From contig VZQC01000265.1 of NCBI GenBank assembly GCA_009823505.1, positions 1,740,707-1,804,706 on the forward strand: DNA of 64,000 bases, read 5' to 3'. Shown one piece after another: positions 1 through 11,317 of this stretch. The notes beneath the pieces were generated by a model. The model saw only the letters and a program-made list of their open reading frames with translations. It did no database searches and had not been told where the DNA came from. Every line of letters begins with the position of its first letter. Positions within the stretch are counted from its first letter, which is position 1. The position numbers and the translations under genes are program-made. Source of the DNA: Rhizomys pruinosus (taxonomy: Eukaryota > Chordata > Mammalia > Rodentia > Spalacidae).

Positions 1-125
1 GCTCTTACAGAGGACCCGGGTTCGATCCCCAGCACCCACATGGCGGCCGAGAACTGTCTGAAACTCCAATTCCAGGAGAACTCCAGTTCCAGGGAAATCC
101 GACACCCTCTTCTGACCTCCGCAGG
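1..125 (+). mobile_element. B2 SINE, 5' part cut by window edge
   Basis: The window opens inside the tRNA-derived head of a B2 SINE: the B-box-like stretch 'gggttcgatccccagcaccc' is at 18-37. It carries the 18-bp internal duplication (two copies of a 'aactccaattccagg'-like unit at about 61-95) seen in the younger B2 copies here. The 3' tail is missing and R1 sequence follows directly. It is noncoding, derived from a tRNA-like pol III unit and moved by L1 enzymes. Confidence 0.85.
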
Positions 126-1165
126 GAGTTTCTTGTTAACTAAAGCAAGAAGCCTGTGTTAGCCAGGGGACCCAACCCCCCCCCCAAAAAAAAAGGTAAA
201 GGCTTATTGCCTGTAAACTGGGATATCTGCAAGAAAAGAGGTGGTAAGGCCCCTCCTGCTGTCAATGACCTGATGTAATCATGGGAGGATTGTATCGAGA
301 TCGCACTTACAAGTATACAGTTGGTCTCTGGAATACCAGAGAGTGTTACCAAAGGCCACTGAACCAATAAAGCAAATGTTGGTCTCCTTGAGTCAAGCAA
401 GTCTCCTCCACCAACATCAGCTACAACTCACCTGCTTGGAGATACTGTGCAGCAGTGGCAGCCATATGTATGTATATCCCAAATTTATTTGATTATTAGC
501 TCTCTCCTTGGAGGAATAACTCGTGGATGTTGCCACAAGCTTATACCATCTAGTGATTAGGAGATTTATATGCCACAGTAAGGCCTTGTCATCTTTCTCA
601 GGAAAAAAAAAAGTAATCCAGGGATTAACATACCATCCAAACATCTGTGTCTATACCAAAGTAACCTACCATAGTAACTAGCAATGTTTAAATATGGATA
701 TATCTAATCGCTTGTGCTTCATTAGTAGGATTGAAAGCTTATCCCTGGGCAATCGGTCAGCCCAATGTTTAAATATGGATATATCTAATCGCTTGTGCTT
801 CATTAGTAGGATTGAAAGCTTATCCCTGGGCAATCGGTCAGCCCATGAAAGGAAACAGCCAGAACTGATCAGAGTCCAAAATGACATCTGCAGACAAAGT
901 TGACTGTTGTGCTTCTTGTCCACCTGTGCCCCGTCTCTAAGCCTAAGGAACAATCTGCGGAAGAGGGGGAGTGGTAGAATGTAGGGGCTGCGATTGGGGT
1001 GAATGGTAAAACTATGACAATATAGTCTGGACACTTATTTGATCAACTTGATTGAACATTCAAGCCCCTCCAGCTGGATGGTGGGAAACTTGGGCTGTGT
1101 GGGCTGGGGCACAACAGCTTGCAAATTGGTTTTATATGAAAGATGCTTGTGCTAAAATAAAAGGA
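126..1165 (+). mobile_element. R1 element, copy 1 (unidentified LTR-like repeat)
   Basis: This repeat recurs in the window at 2451-3330, 15047-15295 (-), 23463-23640, 28740-29335 (-), 48660-49551 (-) and 51110-52010. Recognisable blocks in order are 'gggatatctgcaag' (220), 'gagagtgttaccaaagg' (339), 'gatactgtgcagcagtggca' (441), 'gcttcattagtaggattgaa' (716) and 'gcaaattggttttatatgaa' (1120). It contains no convincing reading frame. Its first 50 bases resemble the end of repeat Y. It may be a long LTR or a nonautonomous retroelement; I do not recognise the family. Confidence 0.6.
682..843 (+). repeat. 81-bp tandem duplication inside R1
   Basis: Two virtually identical 81-bp units lie at 682-762 and 763-843, starting 'caatgtttaaatatggatat'. 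The other R1 copies have one unit, so the duplication is private to this copy and recent. Confidence 0.9.
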
Positions 1166-2450
1166 GCTAGATACTGACATTTGAACTAACTGGGAATATA
1201 AAATGCTAGTTGTTTTATTTATAGTTTGTATTGGGTTGGTCTCTATATTTTTCTGAATTATACAACATCACAGTGTAACACTTTCTTTTACTTGTAGGAC
1301 AATTTAAAGGAACTAAGCTTAAATTTACTTCCCAAATAAGTAGAAGTCATAGTCCAGTCATATAGCTTTAAAGAGCAAAGTGTATACTGGGTAAAATTTA
1401 TTTAGCAGGTACTCAACTCTGCCCAAGCTTTACCCACAAAGTATAGGATATTTTAAGGCTTAGTGAAATGTTTAGATTAGTTACATTTAGGTGTAAGTTT
1501 TGGTGAAAATGGTAATACAATTGAACTAATTGGGAATATAAAATCTTAATTGTTTTATTTATAATTTGTATTGGGTTAAGGTACACAAATGGCCTCTATA
1601 TTTTTCTGAATTATACAACATCACATTATAACACTTTCTTTTACTTGTAGGACAATTTAAAGGAACTAAGCTTAAATTTCCTTCCCAAATAAGTAGCATA
1701 CAGTCAATGAGAAACAGTTTGGGTAAATTTAATGAAAGCTTATGCCTTGGCTCCTGTTTATGGGTATGTGTAATACAACTTAGGCATCTATAGGTCAAAA
1801 CATAAAAACCTAAAAAAAAAAAAAAGAGGGAGGTGGGAGGTGGGGTAGTATCCTTTCTGGGATACAAATGGAAAACTCTGTGTTCCAATCCTATTGATAA
1901 ATTTTCAATTTTTCTGATCTTGAAACTAACAATGGGAGGAGAATTTTATGTTCCCACAGGTAAAAATCACCAATCTAAATGCCTGAAAACATACAACTTA
2001 TGGCTGTGCAGGATGAACTGGGGAATGCCAGCAGAGAGGTTGACCCATCTGAACATTAAGGAATGAGGAACCTCAGACTGCCTGAGTCACGGACACTGAG
2101 CATCTCTCTGAATAATATTGGGGTTGACTGTTTATAATGGACCCTAATGAAGTTTACCTTCCAGGTGCTGAGAAACCTTCCTACCTCTCCCCTTTTTTTT
2201 GGAAAAAGAAAAACATGATGGTAATGAAACCACTCCCTAACTGTAAACTAGAGCCAATTGTTACAGTGGTAATTTCCTATAAAACAGGCATAACGTATTA
2301 ACTGATTGATAGGCATAGGAACTGTGAAAGGATATTTCCCTAACTAGAGCCAAATTCAATAGTAAAGTGTTTATAAGTTGTGTAATTAAGCAAAATATAT
2401 TACTACAGGAAAGCTCTGACATCAGCAATGAATTATTCTGCCTAGGAGAT
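1166..2450 (+). mobile_element. X segment linked to R1
   Basis: This AT-rich segment lies between two R1 copies and recurs at 55440-56460, again directly before R1. It has a purine-rich run at 1814-1850 (a possible polypurine tract), then a block around 'aaactaacaatgggagga' (1923) shared with 55935. No reading frame is conserved between the two copies. It may be the internal part of an R1-bounded element, or the upstream part of a very long LTR. Confidence 0.45.
1182..1690 (+). repeat. ~340-bp offset duplication inside X
   Basis: The 165-bp block beginning 'ttgaactaactgggaatata' at 1182 is repeated at 1522 with about 95% identity, including the shared block 'tacttgtaggacaatttaaa'. The intervening 170 bp is not repeated within the element. 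Confidence 0.85.
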
Positions 2451-3330
2451 GTTGGCTAGGGGATTCAAACCCGCCCCCCCAAATTATAAAGGCCTTTTGC
2501 CTATAAGTGGGATATATGCAAGGAGAAAGGCAGTAAGTCCCTGTTGTCGAAGACCTGGTGTGAGCATGAAAAATGTTATGAGACGTCACTTGCTAGCGTA
2601 CAACTGGCCTCTGAAATGCTAGAGAGCGTTACCAAAGGCCACTAAAGCAATACAGCAAAATATTGGTCTCCCTGAGACAAGCAAGACTCCTCCGTCAATA
2701 TCAGCTACACCTCAACAGCCTGGAGATACTGTGCAACAGTGGCAGCCAAGTGTCTATATATATCCCAAATCTATTTGGCTATTAGCTCTCTCCTTGGAGG
2801 AATAACTCACAGCGGATGCCACAAGCTTATGTCCTCTAGTGGTTAGGAGATGTTATAAGCCACAATAAGAACTTGTCACCCTTTATAGAGAAACCACAGT
2901 TTGCGGATTAGCATACCATCCAAGCATCTGTGTCTATGCTCACAGCTTAGCTTGACATAATAATTGGTACTGCTTAAATGCCTGTACATCCAATAGCTTG
3001 TGCTTTGTTAGTATGACTAAAAAGGGTATCACTGGGAAAGCTGTCAATCCATGAAGGGAAACAACCTGAACAGACTGGAGTCCAAAATGACAACTCCAAA
3101 GAAATTAGACTGTTTTCTTCTCACCCACTTGTGCCCCTTTCCCAAAGCCCAGGGAACAAACTGCGGAAGAGGAGGCGTGGTAGATTGTAAGGGCTGTGGA
3201 GAGATAGGGGTGAATCATGAGACTACAGGAATATAGTCTGGACTCCTAATTGATCAACATGCCTGTGCATACAAGCTTCTCCAATTGGACTGTGGGAACC
3301 TTGGGTTGTTCAAAATTTGGACATAGATAC
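2451..3330 (+). mobile_element. R1 element, copy 2
   Basis: This is collinear with 126-1165 but more diverged: 'aaaggccttttgcctataag' at 2490, 'gatactgtgcaacagtggca' near 2725 and 'gatcaacatgcctgtgcata' near 3251. It breaks off after 'acttgcaaaa' (about 3338), where an L1 3' end takes over. With copy 1 and X it forms an R1-X-R1 arrangement, like two terminal repeats around a short interior, but without a clear primer-binding site or target-site duplication. Confidence 0.6.
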
Positions 3331-3334
3331 TTGC

Positions 3335-3455
3335 AAAATGCACCAATTACCTAATTGTATGACATACTGAGTAACATCAATGTTATCTGCAAACAACTGT
3401 GTCATATTGTGGAATCCCTTAAAAATAAACAACAACAACAACAAAAAGACAAAAA
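3335..3455 (+). mobile_element. L1 3'UTR end
   Basis: The stretch from 'gcaccaattacctaattgta' (3338) to 'aatcccttaaaaataaac' matches the L1 3' terminus at 25418-25510. It is directly fused to R1 copy 2 and ends in an A-rich (aac)n tail. Only the last ~110 bp of L1 is present. Confidence 0.75.
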
Positions 3456-3465
3456 AAGCTAGTAT

Positions 3466-3584
3466 ATGAGCAGGTCATCCACATTTTTTCCAGCTGCAAT
3501 CTATAAGGCCAAACTAGCAGAGTGCTGCTTCATACAGTCAGGAACAAGAATATCAAGAAGAATCCAGTAAGAGGGGAGATTTGT

Positions 3585-3626
<42 letters not shown>

Positions 3627-3990
3627 ATAAATATGTATATGATAGTTAATATCATTGTAGATTTGACAGCATTTAATTTTACCCAGGAGCAAGCCTCTGA
3701 TGTGGCTGTGAGGGGAGTTTCTAGTTAACTAAAGCAAGAAGACCTGTGTTAATTGTGGCAACACTCTCCCATGGACTGAGGTCCTGGATTGAGCATGCAT
3801 CTGTCCATCTCTGCCTCCTAATCTCTTCATAGAAGGTGACCAGTTGCCTCAAGTTCCTAACATAATGACTTCCCCACCATGATGAGCCAGGGCACCATGT
3901 TGGACTCTACCTTCAAACTGTGAGCCCAAATAAATCTTCTGTTTCTTAAGATAGTTTTTGTAGCTGCTTTGTCAGGCCAATGAGAAAAGA
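3466..3990 (+). mobile_element. Repeat Y, copy 1 (LTR-like)
   Basis: This copy is about 90% identical to 36781-37260 plus 37555-37580, and to 41186-41665. All copies carry a (CT)n run after 'gaggggaga' and end with 'ctgtgagcccaaataaatct', a polyadenylation-signal-like AATAAA context typical of LTR 3' regions. There is no coding potential. It may be an MaLR-like LTR; the family is not recognised. Confidence 0.5.
3585..3622. repeat. (CT)n microsatellite
   Basis: An uninterrupted CT run of about 19 units inside repeat Y. It creates spurious Ser-Leu or Arg-Glu frames on the two strands. Confidence 0.95.
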
Positions 3991-4000
3991 ACGCAATAGT

Positions 4001-4040
<40 letters not shown>

Positions 4041-4057
4041 TGTATGTGTGTGTGTTT
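4001..4057. repeat. (TG)n microsatellite
   Basis: A TG run with a few TATG interruptions, just after repeat Y. Confidence 0.95.
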
Positions 4058-4059
4058 GT

Positions 4060-4870
4060 GCATTATTGTACAACATATGCCATCTAGAAAGGCAAACCAG
4101 CTGAAAGGCATGGCTTAAAAAGAAAAAAGTGGAATAAAATTGACTGGTTATCTTAGAATGGAGTGATCCAGAGAAAGAAATTACCTGCTGGAACCATTGG
4201 AACTCGCTCTTCCTTTCTGTTTTCTCTTATCAACTAGAGACCAAACTTAAGGTCTTTGCTTTAGGAAGCTAAAAGCCTAAAGTGAAAGCCAAGTTAAAGA
4301 AGCAAAGAAACAAGAACCAGAATTTTAACAGAAAATGCAAGAATTTGGAGCAGCAAAGGAAGAAGGAGAAAGAGAAACAGATTTTTGACTTTCAGTAGCT
4401 ATTTCCAAGAAAAGAGGACCTTCATATTCTGAGCTAACAGCAAAAAAATATACTTCTAACTAGGTATGATTTGTGAACCAATTTATAGATGCAGAAGCAA
4501 CTAAAATTAATTAAATAAGTACACAATTTTTAATATATTTAAACTATACACAAAAAATAGTGCGTATATTCTCAGAATTCCCAAAATCTTTCGAGTTGTT
4601 TGTATTGGAAGTTCAAAAATCACATACTAATTCTCACTAAAATAAGAGAAAGTTAAAAAGTCATTGGCTAGGCTTTGTGACTTTTAAGCATAGGTTCAAA
4701 TTTTTCTTTCACATTTGTTAAAATGATTAAGTGGCAAAAATTCCTGCAATCCAAACCGAGACCCAGTGATTATACTTATATGATTCATGTGTTTACCATA
4801 CTTCTGTTGAATAATTTTATCCCTATACTGTGGCAAGGTAGTTCAATACCTTTTAAAATTAGATTCTCTT
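4060..4870. other. No recognised feature
   Basis: AT-rich sequence without a coding frame over 60 codons and without a repeat I recognise. Confidence 0.5.
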
Positions 4871-5085
4871 GAGGCTGGCAAGAGGGCTCAGCAGTTAAGA
4901 ACACTGGCTGTTATTCTAGAGGACCCAGGTTCAATTCCTAGCATCTACATGGCACCTAACAACCATCCACAATTCCAATTCCAGGGGATCCAACACCCTG
5001 TTCTGGCTTCAGCATGAAGACAAGGCACTTATCCACTTGTAGTAAAAAGTAATAAATAAAATGTTTTAAAATAATAAAATTGGTT
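4871..5085 (+). mobile_element. B2 SINE, older copy
   Basis: The head 'ggctcagcagttaagaacac' (4885) and B-box-like 'ggttcaattcctagcatc' (4928) identify B2. The copy is diverged, lacks the 18-bp internal duplication and ends in an A-rich tail near 5050-5080. Confidence 0.85.
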
Positions 5086-5089
5086 TCTT

Positions 5090-5219
5090 TTTTAAAAATT
5101 TTATTTATTTTTGTATGTTTATGAAGGTACTGTCTGCATGTAGATTTGTGCACCCATGTCATGCAATGCCATGGAGTTCAGAAAAGGGTGTCGGATTCCT
5201 ATGGTTTCTCCCCTACATT
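5090..5219 (-). mobile_element. B2 SINE fragment (host of next insertion)
   Basis: The 3' part of a minus-strand B2 runs from the T-rich tail through 'gtactgtctgcatg' to 'gggtgtcggattcc' (5186). It stops near 5200, a few bases before the nested B2. Confidence 0.7.
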
Positions 5220-5235
5220 CCTATAGTCATATATT

Positions 5236-5477
5236 TTTATTAATTTTTATTTATTTCTGTAAGTGTATGAATGTACTGTCTGCATGCAAGTTTGTGCACC
5301 CGTGTCGTGCAATGCCGCGGAGGTCAGAAGAGGGTGTCGGATTCCCCTGGAACTGGAGTTCTTCTGGAATCGGAGTTTCAGATGGTTCTCGGCCGCCATA
5401 TGGGTGCTGGGGATCGAACCCGGGTCCTCTGTAAGAGCGGTCGGTGCTCTTAACTGCTAGGCCATTTCTCCAGCCCC
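5236..5477 (-). mobile_element. B2 SINE, young, with target-site duplication
   Basis: A complete minus-strand B2 whose head ends at 'ctccagcccc' (5478). It is flanked by a ~17-bp direct repeat 'cctatagtcatatattt' at about 5219-5235 and 5478-5495. It has the 18-bp internal duplication. The A-box (rc of 'cggtgctcttaactgctagg') and B-box remain readable. Long direct repeats are the mark of L1-driven insertion. Confidence 0.92.
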
Positions 5478-5516
5478 TCCTATAGTCATATATTTATGAA
5501 TAAAATAGATGCTCTG

Positions 5517-5691
5517 CCGGGCGTGGTGGCACACGCATTTAATCCTAGCATTTGGGAGGCAGAGGCAGGAGGATCTGATGTGAGCTCAAGGCCAGCCTGT
5601 CCTACAGAGTGAGGTCCAGGCCAGCTGGGACTAAAGGGAGACCCTCTCTCAAAAATATGGAAAGACCAAAAAAAATATGGAAAAAGTTATA
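5517..5691 (+). mobile_element. B1 SINE with target-site duplication
   Basis: A 7SL-derived B1 begins 'ccgggcgtggtggcacacgc' (5517), is followed by an A-rich tail, and is flanked by 'aatagatgctctg' at 5504-5516 and 5692-5704. Confidence 0.92.
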
Positions 5692-5699
5692 CAATAGAT

Positions 5700-7680
5700 G
5701 CTCTGATGCAAATTATAAATTAAGATTAAAGTAAATTTTTTTATTTTATATTATTCCAAAATATGCGTATATATACTTCACACATAAGTCAAAATAAAAA
5801 ATTTTGTAAATAAACTATAGGTTTATTCCTAAACATATTTAGAGATTCACATTTTAACAGTAAATTTGCATGCAGGTATAAAGACGTGTAACTTTACATT
5901 ATTTTTTTAGAATATGACTACATATCCTCCATCTATATATGATAATAACAATGTGTGAGTGTAAGTGGTAGGACAATTCTAGAGCCCATTTATAGATTCA
6001 TATTGTAATAGCACAGTTGCTTTCAGATACAATGAAATATAATAATAAAGTTGCTCAGTTTGCCTGCCAACTGGAGATTTGGTGTTAGCATCCACAAATG
6101 AGGGAAAACATTAGCCCTTTTTTTTTTTCTGGGACTGTGTTACTTCACTTAGTATAATTGCTTTGAGTTCCATCCATTTACCAGCAAAGCTCATGATGTC
6201 ATCTTTCTTTACTGCTGCAAAGAACTCCATTGTGTAGATGTACCACATTTTTGTTATCCAGTCATCAGTTGAGGCCCATTTCGGTTGGTTCCAGGTCTTT
6301 GCTATTGTTAAGAGAGCTGCAATAAACATAGTTGTGCATGTATCTTTGTGGTAGGAGTGGTATGGCTGGGTCAGGTGGTAGGTTCATTCCGAGTCTTTTA
6401 AGGGTTCTCCACACTGCTTTCCACAGTGGTTGTACCAGTTTACATACCCACCAGCAGTGGATGAGTGTTCCTCTTTCCCCACAACCTCTCCAGCATTTGG
6501 TGTCTTTTGTTTTCTTGATTTTGGCTAGTCTTATTGGAGTGAGATGATACCTTAGTGTGGGTTTAATTTGCATTTCCTTAATTATTAATGATGTTGAACA
6601 CTTTTAAGATGTTTCTCAACCATTTTTACTTACTGGTGAAGTCTCTGTTCAGCTCTTTACTCCATCTTTTGAGTAGGTCATTTGTTTTCTTCTTTGTTTT
6701 TTTTTTTTAAATTTTTATTTATTTCTGTATGTGTATGAATGTACTGTCTGCATGCAGGCTTGTGCACCCTTGTCATGCAATGCCGTGCGGAGGTCAGAAG
6801 AGGGTGTCGGATTCCCCTGGACCTGGAGTTCTCCCGGAATTGGAGTTTCAGACGGTTGTCGGCCGCCATGTGTGTGCTGGGGATCGAACCCGGGCCCTCT
6901 GTAAGAGCGGTCGGCGCTCTTAACCGCTAGGCCATCTCTCCAGCCCACTTCTTTGTTTTTTTAAGTAGCTTATATATTCTGTATGTTAATACTTTTTCTG
7001 ATGTATCAGTGGTGAAGGTTTCCTCCCACTCTGGGGTTTCTCTTCACTTCCTTGATTGTTTCTTTAGCTGTACAAAACCTTTTGAGTTTGATGAGGTCCC
7101 ACTTGTCAGTTGTTGTCCTTATTTCCTGTGCAGCTGCTGTTTGATTTAGAAAGTCTTTTCCTACACCTATGTCTTGTAGGTTGCTGCCAACTTTTTCTTC
7201 TATCACCTTCAGGATTTCAGGTTTTAGGTTGGGGTCTTTGATCCACTTGGAGTTTATTTTTGTACAGGGTGAGAGGTAGGGGTTTAATTTTGTTCTTCTA
7301 CAAATGGTGATCCAATTTTGCCAAAACCATTTGCTGAAGATGCTATTTTTCCTCCATTGAGCTTTTTTGGCCCCTTTGTCAAATATGAGGTCGCTGAAGT
7401 TTTATGAGCTCAAGTTTGGATCTTCAATTTTGTTCCATTGGTCAATGGTTCTGTTTTTTGCCAGTACCAGTATGTCTTTATGACTATAGTCGTGTAATAT
7501 AGCTTGAAGTCTGGTAATATAATCCCCTCAGTATTGCACTTTTCACTCAAGGTTGCTTTAGGTATTTGGGGTCTTTTTTTTTTTCTAAGTCTGTGGAAAA
7601 ACTCATGGGGATTTTGATGGGATTGCATTGAATCTACATTTTTTTGTAGTTTGATCAAATACATTCTTTCTGTTTTTTTA
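5700..7680 (-). mobile_element. L1, 5'-truncated, 3'UTR to ORF2 C-terminus
   Basis: The minus-strand L1 3'UTR (about 5735-6105) is followed by the end of ORF2: the frames 6265-6573 and 6111-6329 encode the ORF2p C-terminal Cys-rich region, recognisable by '[16 protein letters not shown]'. ORF2 sequence continues to about 7670, interrupted by a nested B2 and by stops and frameshifts. The 5' end abuts the 3' end of the next L1, so one probably inserted beside the other's A-tail. It is not active. Confidence 0.85.
6704..6947 (-). mobile_element. B2 SINE nested in L1
   Basis: A minus-strand B2 with the internal 18-bp duplication. It is flanked by 'cttctttgttttttt' at 6689-6703 and 6948-6962, so it inserted into the L1 after that copy was in place. 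Confidence 0.92.
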
Positions 7681-7696
7681 GTATTAATATTTTATT

Positions 7697-7730
7697 ATAT
7701 ATATATATATATTATATATATATTGTACAA
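7697..7730. repeat. (TA)n microsatellite
   Basis: A short TA run at the junction of two L1s, near the A-rich tail of the upstream element. Confidence 0.85.
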
Positions 7731-10026
7731 GATTTATATACCTAATCAGATCTAGACCGTGTCCCCCCCACCCTATCCCCCCACCCACACACGAGCTCAC
7801 GCATTCTGCCAAACATGCTTTTCATCTCTTTCTCAGTCTTCTCGAAAATTCTCCATGGGAAGTTGACAGTTGTTTTGAGCAGAATTCACCATTTCAGTCA
7901 GTTCTTTGATATGCAGCCCTTTCTTTGTTTGTTGTTGTTGTATTTTTTCCAATATGCATTCACCTCCCAACTACTTGGAAAAAGCTCAAGGGGCCATGCC
8001 AAGAAATACCAAACTAGGTAATTGGCACTGCATCCACAGATAAGGGATTACAATTCGTCATTTGTTTTCTAGGGACTGTGTTACTTCACTTAACATAATA
8101 TCATCTAGATTTCCAGTCACTTTACCGTCGAAACTCATGATGGATCATCTTCTTTTTTACTGTTTTGCCATCAGTGAAACTCCATTGTGTATGATTATGT
8201 ATCACATTTTCTCTATTCAGTTGTCAGTTGGAGGGCACTTGGGTTAGTTCCAACTCCTTCCTGTTGCTTTCAGGTGTCATTCTCTGGGAGAGTTCCCCAA
8301 TTCCTGAATCTGTGGATTATTTGCAGTAGATAAACATTATTTTACTATATAATTTTTTCCCATCCATGAGCAGGGGGAGATCTTTCCACAATTTGATGCA
8401 TTTTCAATACTCGCTTCAGGTTTAAAACCTTTTGTTCGCAGAGGTCTTTGTGTCGTTTAGTTATGTCTATATTCCTAGGTTTATTTTTTTTTTTTTTTTT
8501 TCTTTTTTTTGAGGCTATTTGTGATTGGAAGGCCCTTATATTCCTATGTTCCCATTGTTATTGTTGGTGTGAAGGAAGGTTACTGATTTTTTTCTAGGTT
8601 ATTTTTGTGTCCTGCCACTTTACTGAAACTTCTTATCATTTTATAGAGTTTTCTTTGGTGGAGTTTTTAGCATGCCCTAGGTAAACTATCATATAATATG
8701 CAAAAAGGGATAGGTGTTATCTTTTCCCCTACTTTGTCCAATTAGTACTTCCCTTTAATCTTAGCAATTCTTGCCTTATTGCCCTATAGCAAGGCATTTT
8801 CAAGCACTAATATTGAAGAGGAGGTAGATTAGTGGACAAGCCTTAGCGTGTTTCTTGCATTAAGGGGGAATGCTTCCAACTTTTCACCATTTAGGATGAT
8901 GGTTGCCTGTGCGGTTTCTTGTACTATGGCTTGATTACAACTTCGTCAGGAATTATCCCTCCAGTCCAATTTCCCTCTAAGACTTTAAGCATGCAGGGAT
9001 GCCGTAAATTATTCTGTATTGTTTTGTTTTTGGGTTCTTTTCGAGACAGGGTTTCCCTGTAACCCCAGCTGGACCTGTCGCCCGGGGAGATCCTGTTTAT
9101 TTTCTGTGTTGTGAAACTTTTTCTGCAATTAATGAGATGATTGGTATGTTTTTTTCGTCTTTAAGTCCCATTTTATGTGTCCTTAGATATTTATTGATTT
9201 ACATATTGTTGAACCATCCCTGCATATCTTCTGGTATTAATCCAACTTGTTCATGATGTATGATCTTTTTGATGCGGGTCTGTATTGACGATTTCGCAGT
9301 ATTTTGTTTGAGAATTATTTGCATCTAGTTTCGAATCAAGGATCAGGGTCCATACAGTTTTCTTTTTTGTTTGTTTTCTTTGCCGTGGTTGAGGTCATTG
9401 AGTGATGCTGGCTTGCATAGAAGGAAATTTGGGAATTTCCCTCCAGTCTTTATCCTTCCGAAAATTTTGAAGTAGTAATGGTTGTTAAGAACTCTTTACT
9501 GTTTTATAGAATTCTTCTGTGGAAACCATCTTGGCCCTGGGCTTTTTTTTAGTGGGGAGGTCTTTTATTACATTCTCAATTACCTCAAGTATTATTGGTC
9601 TGTTAAAGCTGTCAATCTCTTTTTAGTTATGTTTTGGTGAATGCACGAGGATTTCAGATATTTACCGATTTCTCTTAGGTTTTCAATTTAGTAGAGTATA
9701 GGATTCTGAAGTACTCTCCTATTATTTTCTGGATCTTTTAAGTATAATTCCATATCATCTGAAATATAGATAATTTGACTTCTTTTCCAAATAATGCTCC
9801 TTTAATTTCCCTTTCTTTCTTTCTTTTTGTGTATTAACTGGGCTAGAGGTCTGTCTATTTTGTTTATCTTTTTAAAGAACCAGCTTTTGTGATTCTCTGT
9901 TTTTGTTGTTTTTTCTGTTTCTATTTCATGATTTCTGCTCTGTTTTTGTTATTTCTTCCTTGTCCTGTTGGGTTTCGGGTCTTCATTTGTTTTTGTTCTT
10001 TTTTTTTTTTTTAACTCAAGGCATCT

Positions 10027-10270
10027 TTGTTTTTAATTTTTATTTATTTCTGTATGTGTATGAATGTACTGTCTGCATGCAAGTTTGTGCACCCGTGTCG
10101 TGCAATGCCGCGGAGGTCAGAAGAGGGTCTCGGATTCCCCTGGAACTGGAGTTCTCCTGGAATTGGAGTTTCAGACGGTTCTCAGCCGCCATGTGGGTGC
10201 TGGGGATCGAACCCGGGTCCTCTGTAAGAGCGGTCAGCACTCTTAACCGCTAGGCCATCTCTCCAGCCCC
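10027..10270 (-). mobile_element. B2 SINE nested in L1 ORF2
   Basis: A complete minus-strand B2 with the 18-bp internal duplication, inserted at a T-rich site of the L1 ORF2 endonuclease/RT linker. The flanking repeat is short and imperfect ('tttgttttt'). Confidence 0.9.
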
Positions 10271-11103
10271 TGTTTTTGTCTTTCAAGTGTTTTTAGCTGT
10301 AGTGTTAGATCGTTTACTTGTTCCCTTCCTTTTTTTTTTTTTTAATGTGGACACTTAGGGCTGTAAATTTCCCTCTCAGGACTGACTTTAATGTATCCCA
10401 CAGGAATACATTTGTTGTGTTGTATTGTCATTTTCGTTTAGTTCCAGGAATGCTTTTCTTTCATTCTTTATTTCTTCTCTGACCCACTCATTGTTCAGTA
10501 CTGTGTTGTTTAGTCTCCATGTGTACTTATAGTTAGTAGGGCTTACCCTGGTGTTAATATTGAGCTTTATTGCACTGTGGTCTGATAGAATGCATGGCAT
10601 AATTTCAATCCTTTTGTATTTGTTGACGTGTCTTTTGTGTCCCAGTATGTGGTCAATTTTGGAGAATGTTCCATGGGATATGGGATGCTGAGTAGAAAGT
10701 ATATTCTCTGGTGTTTGGATGGAATATTCTGTAGATATCTGTGAGGTCCATTTGGTGTGTTGTATTGTTCAGTCTGATGTCTCTCTGTTTATTTTTTTTT
10801 TTTGTCCAGTTGACCTATCCAGGTGGCTCAGTGGGGTATTGAAATCCCCCACTATTAGTGTACGGGGATTAATCTGTGTCTTGAGGTCCTGAAGGATTGT
10901 GTGTATAAAGTTTGGTGCACCAGAGTTTGGTGCATAAATATTTAAGATTGTGAAATACTCTTGGTTAATTTTTCCGTTGATAAGTATATAATGGCCCTCT
11001 TTGTCTTTTATGATTAATTTTACCCTGAGGTCTATTTTTGTCTGATATTAGAAGAACCACTACTGCTTCCTTTTTGGTACCATTTGCGTGGAATATTTTT
11101 TTT

Positions 11104-11298
11104 CTATCCTTTCACTGTAAGGTGCTGTCTGTCCTCAAGAGTGAGATGGGTTTCTTGGAGGTAGCATAAAGATGGGTTCTGTTTCCTAATCCATCCTCCC
11201 AGTCTATGTCTTTTGATTGGGGAGTTTAGACCATTAATATTTAGGGTTATTATTGAGAGATGTGTGTTGTTTCCTTTCAACTTATTTTTCATTTGCAT
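11104..11298 (-). pseudogene. L1 ORF2 start (endonuclease domain), broken
   Basis: This 64-codon frame is the N-terminus of L1 ORF2p. Residues 18-24 read LNINGLN, with the endonuclease Asn, and LQETHL near residue 46 carries the catalytic Glu. The frame ends at a premature stop after the endonuclease start; homologous sequence continues in other frames to about 9800. ORF2p normally has over 1200 residues and supplies endonuclease and reverse transcriptase. It starts 20 bases after the ORF1 end on the same strand, the normal rodent L1 spacing. Confidence 0.8.
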
Positions 11299-11317
11299 TC
11301 TTGGTCTAGGTATTCAT

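Noticed and set aside
18..60. tRNA-like A and B boxes (also in every other B2 copy)
   Set aside because: They belong to B2 SINE heads; no complete tRNA cloverleaf was seen.
3501..4111. Frames rich in Arg-Glu, Ser-Leu or His-Thr
   Set aside because: They are translations of (CT)n and (TG)n microsatellites; the same applies to 41097-41375.
5156..5460. Recurring Cys-rich small frames, also at 6729-6930, 10027-10253 and 37334-37528
   Set aside because: They are translations of B2 or B1 SINEs repeated at each copy.
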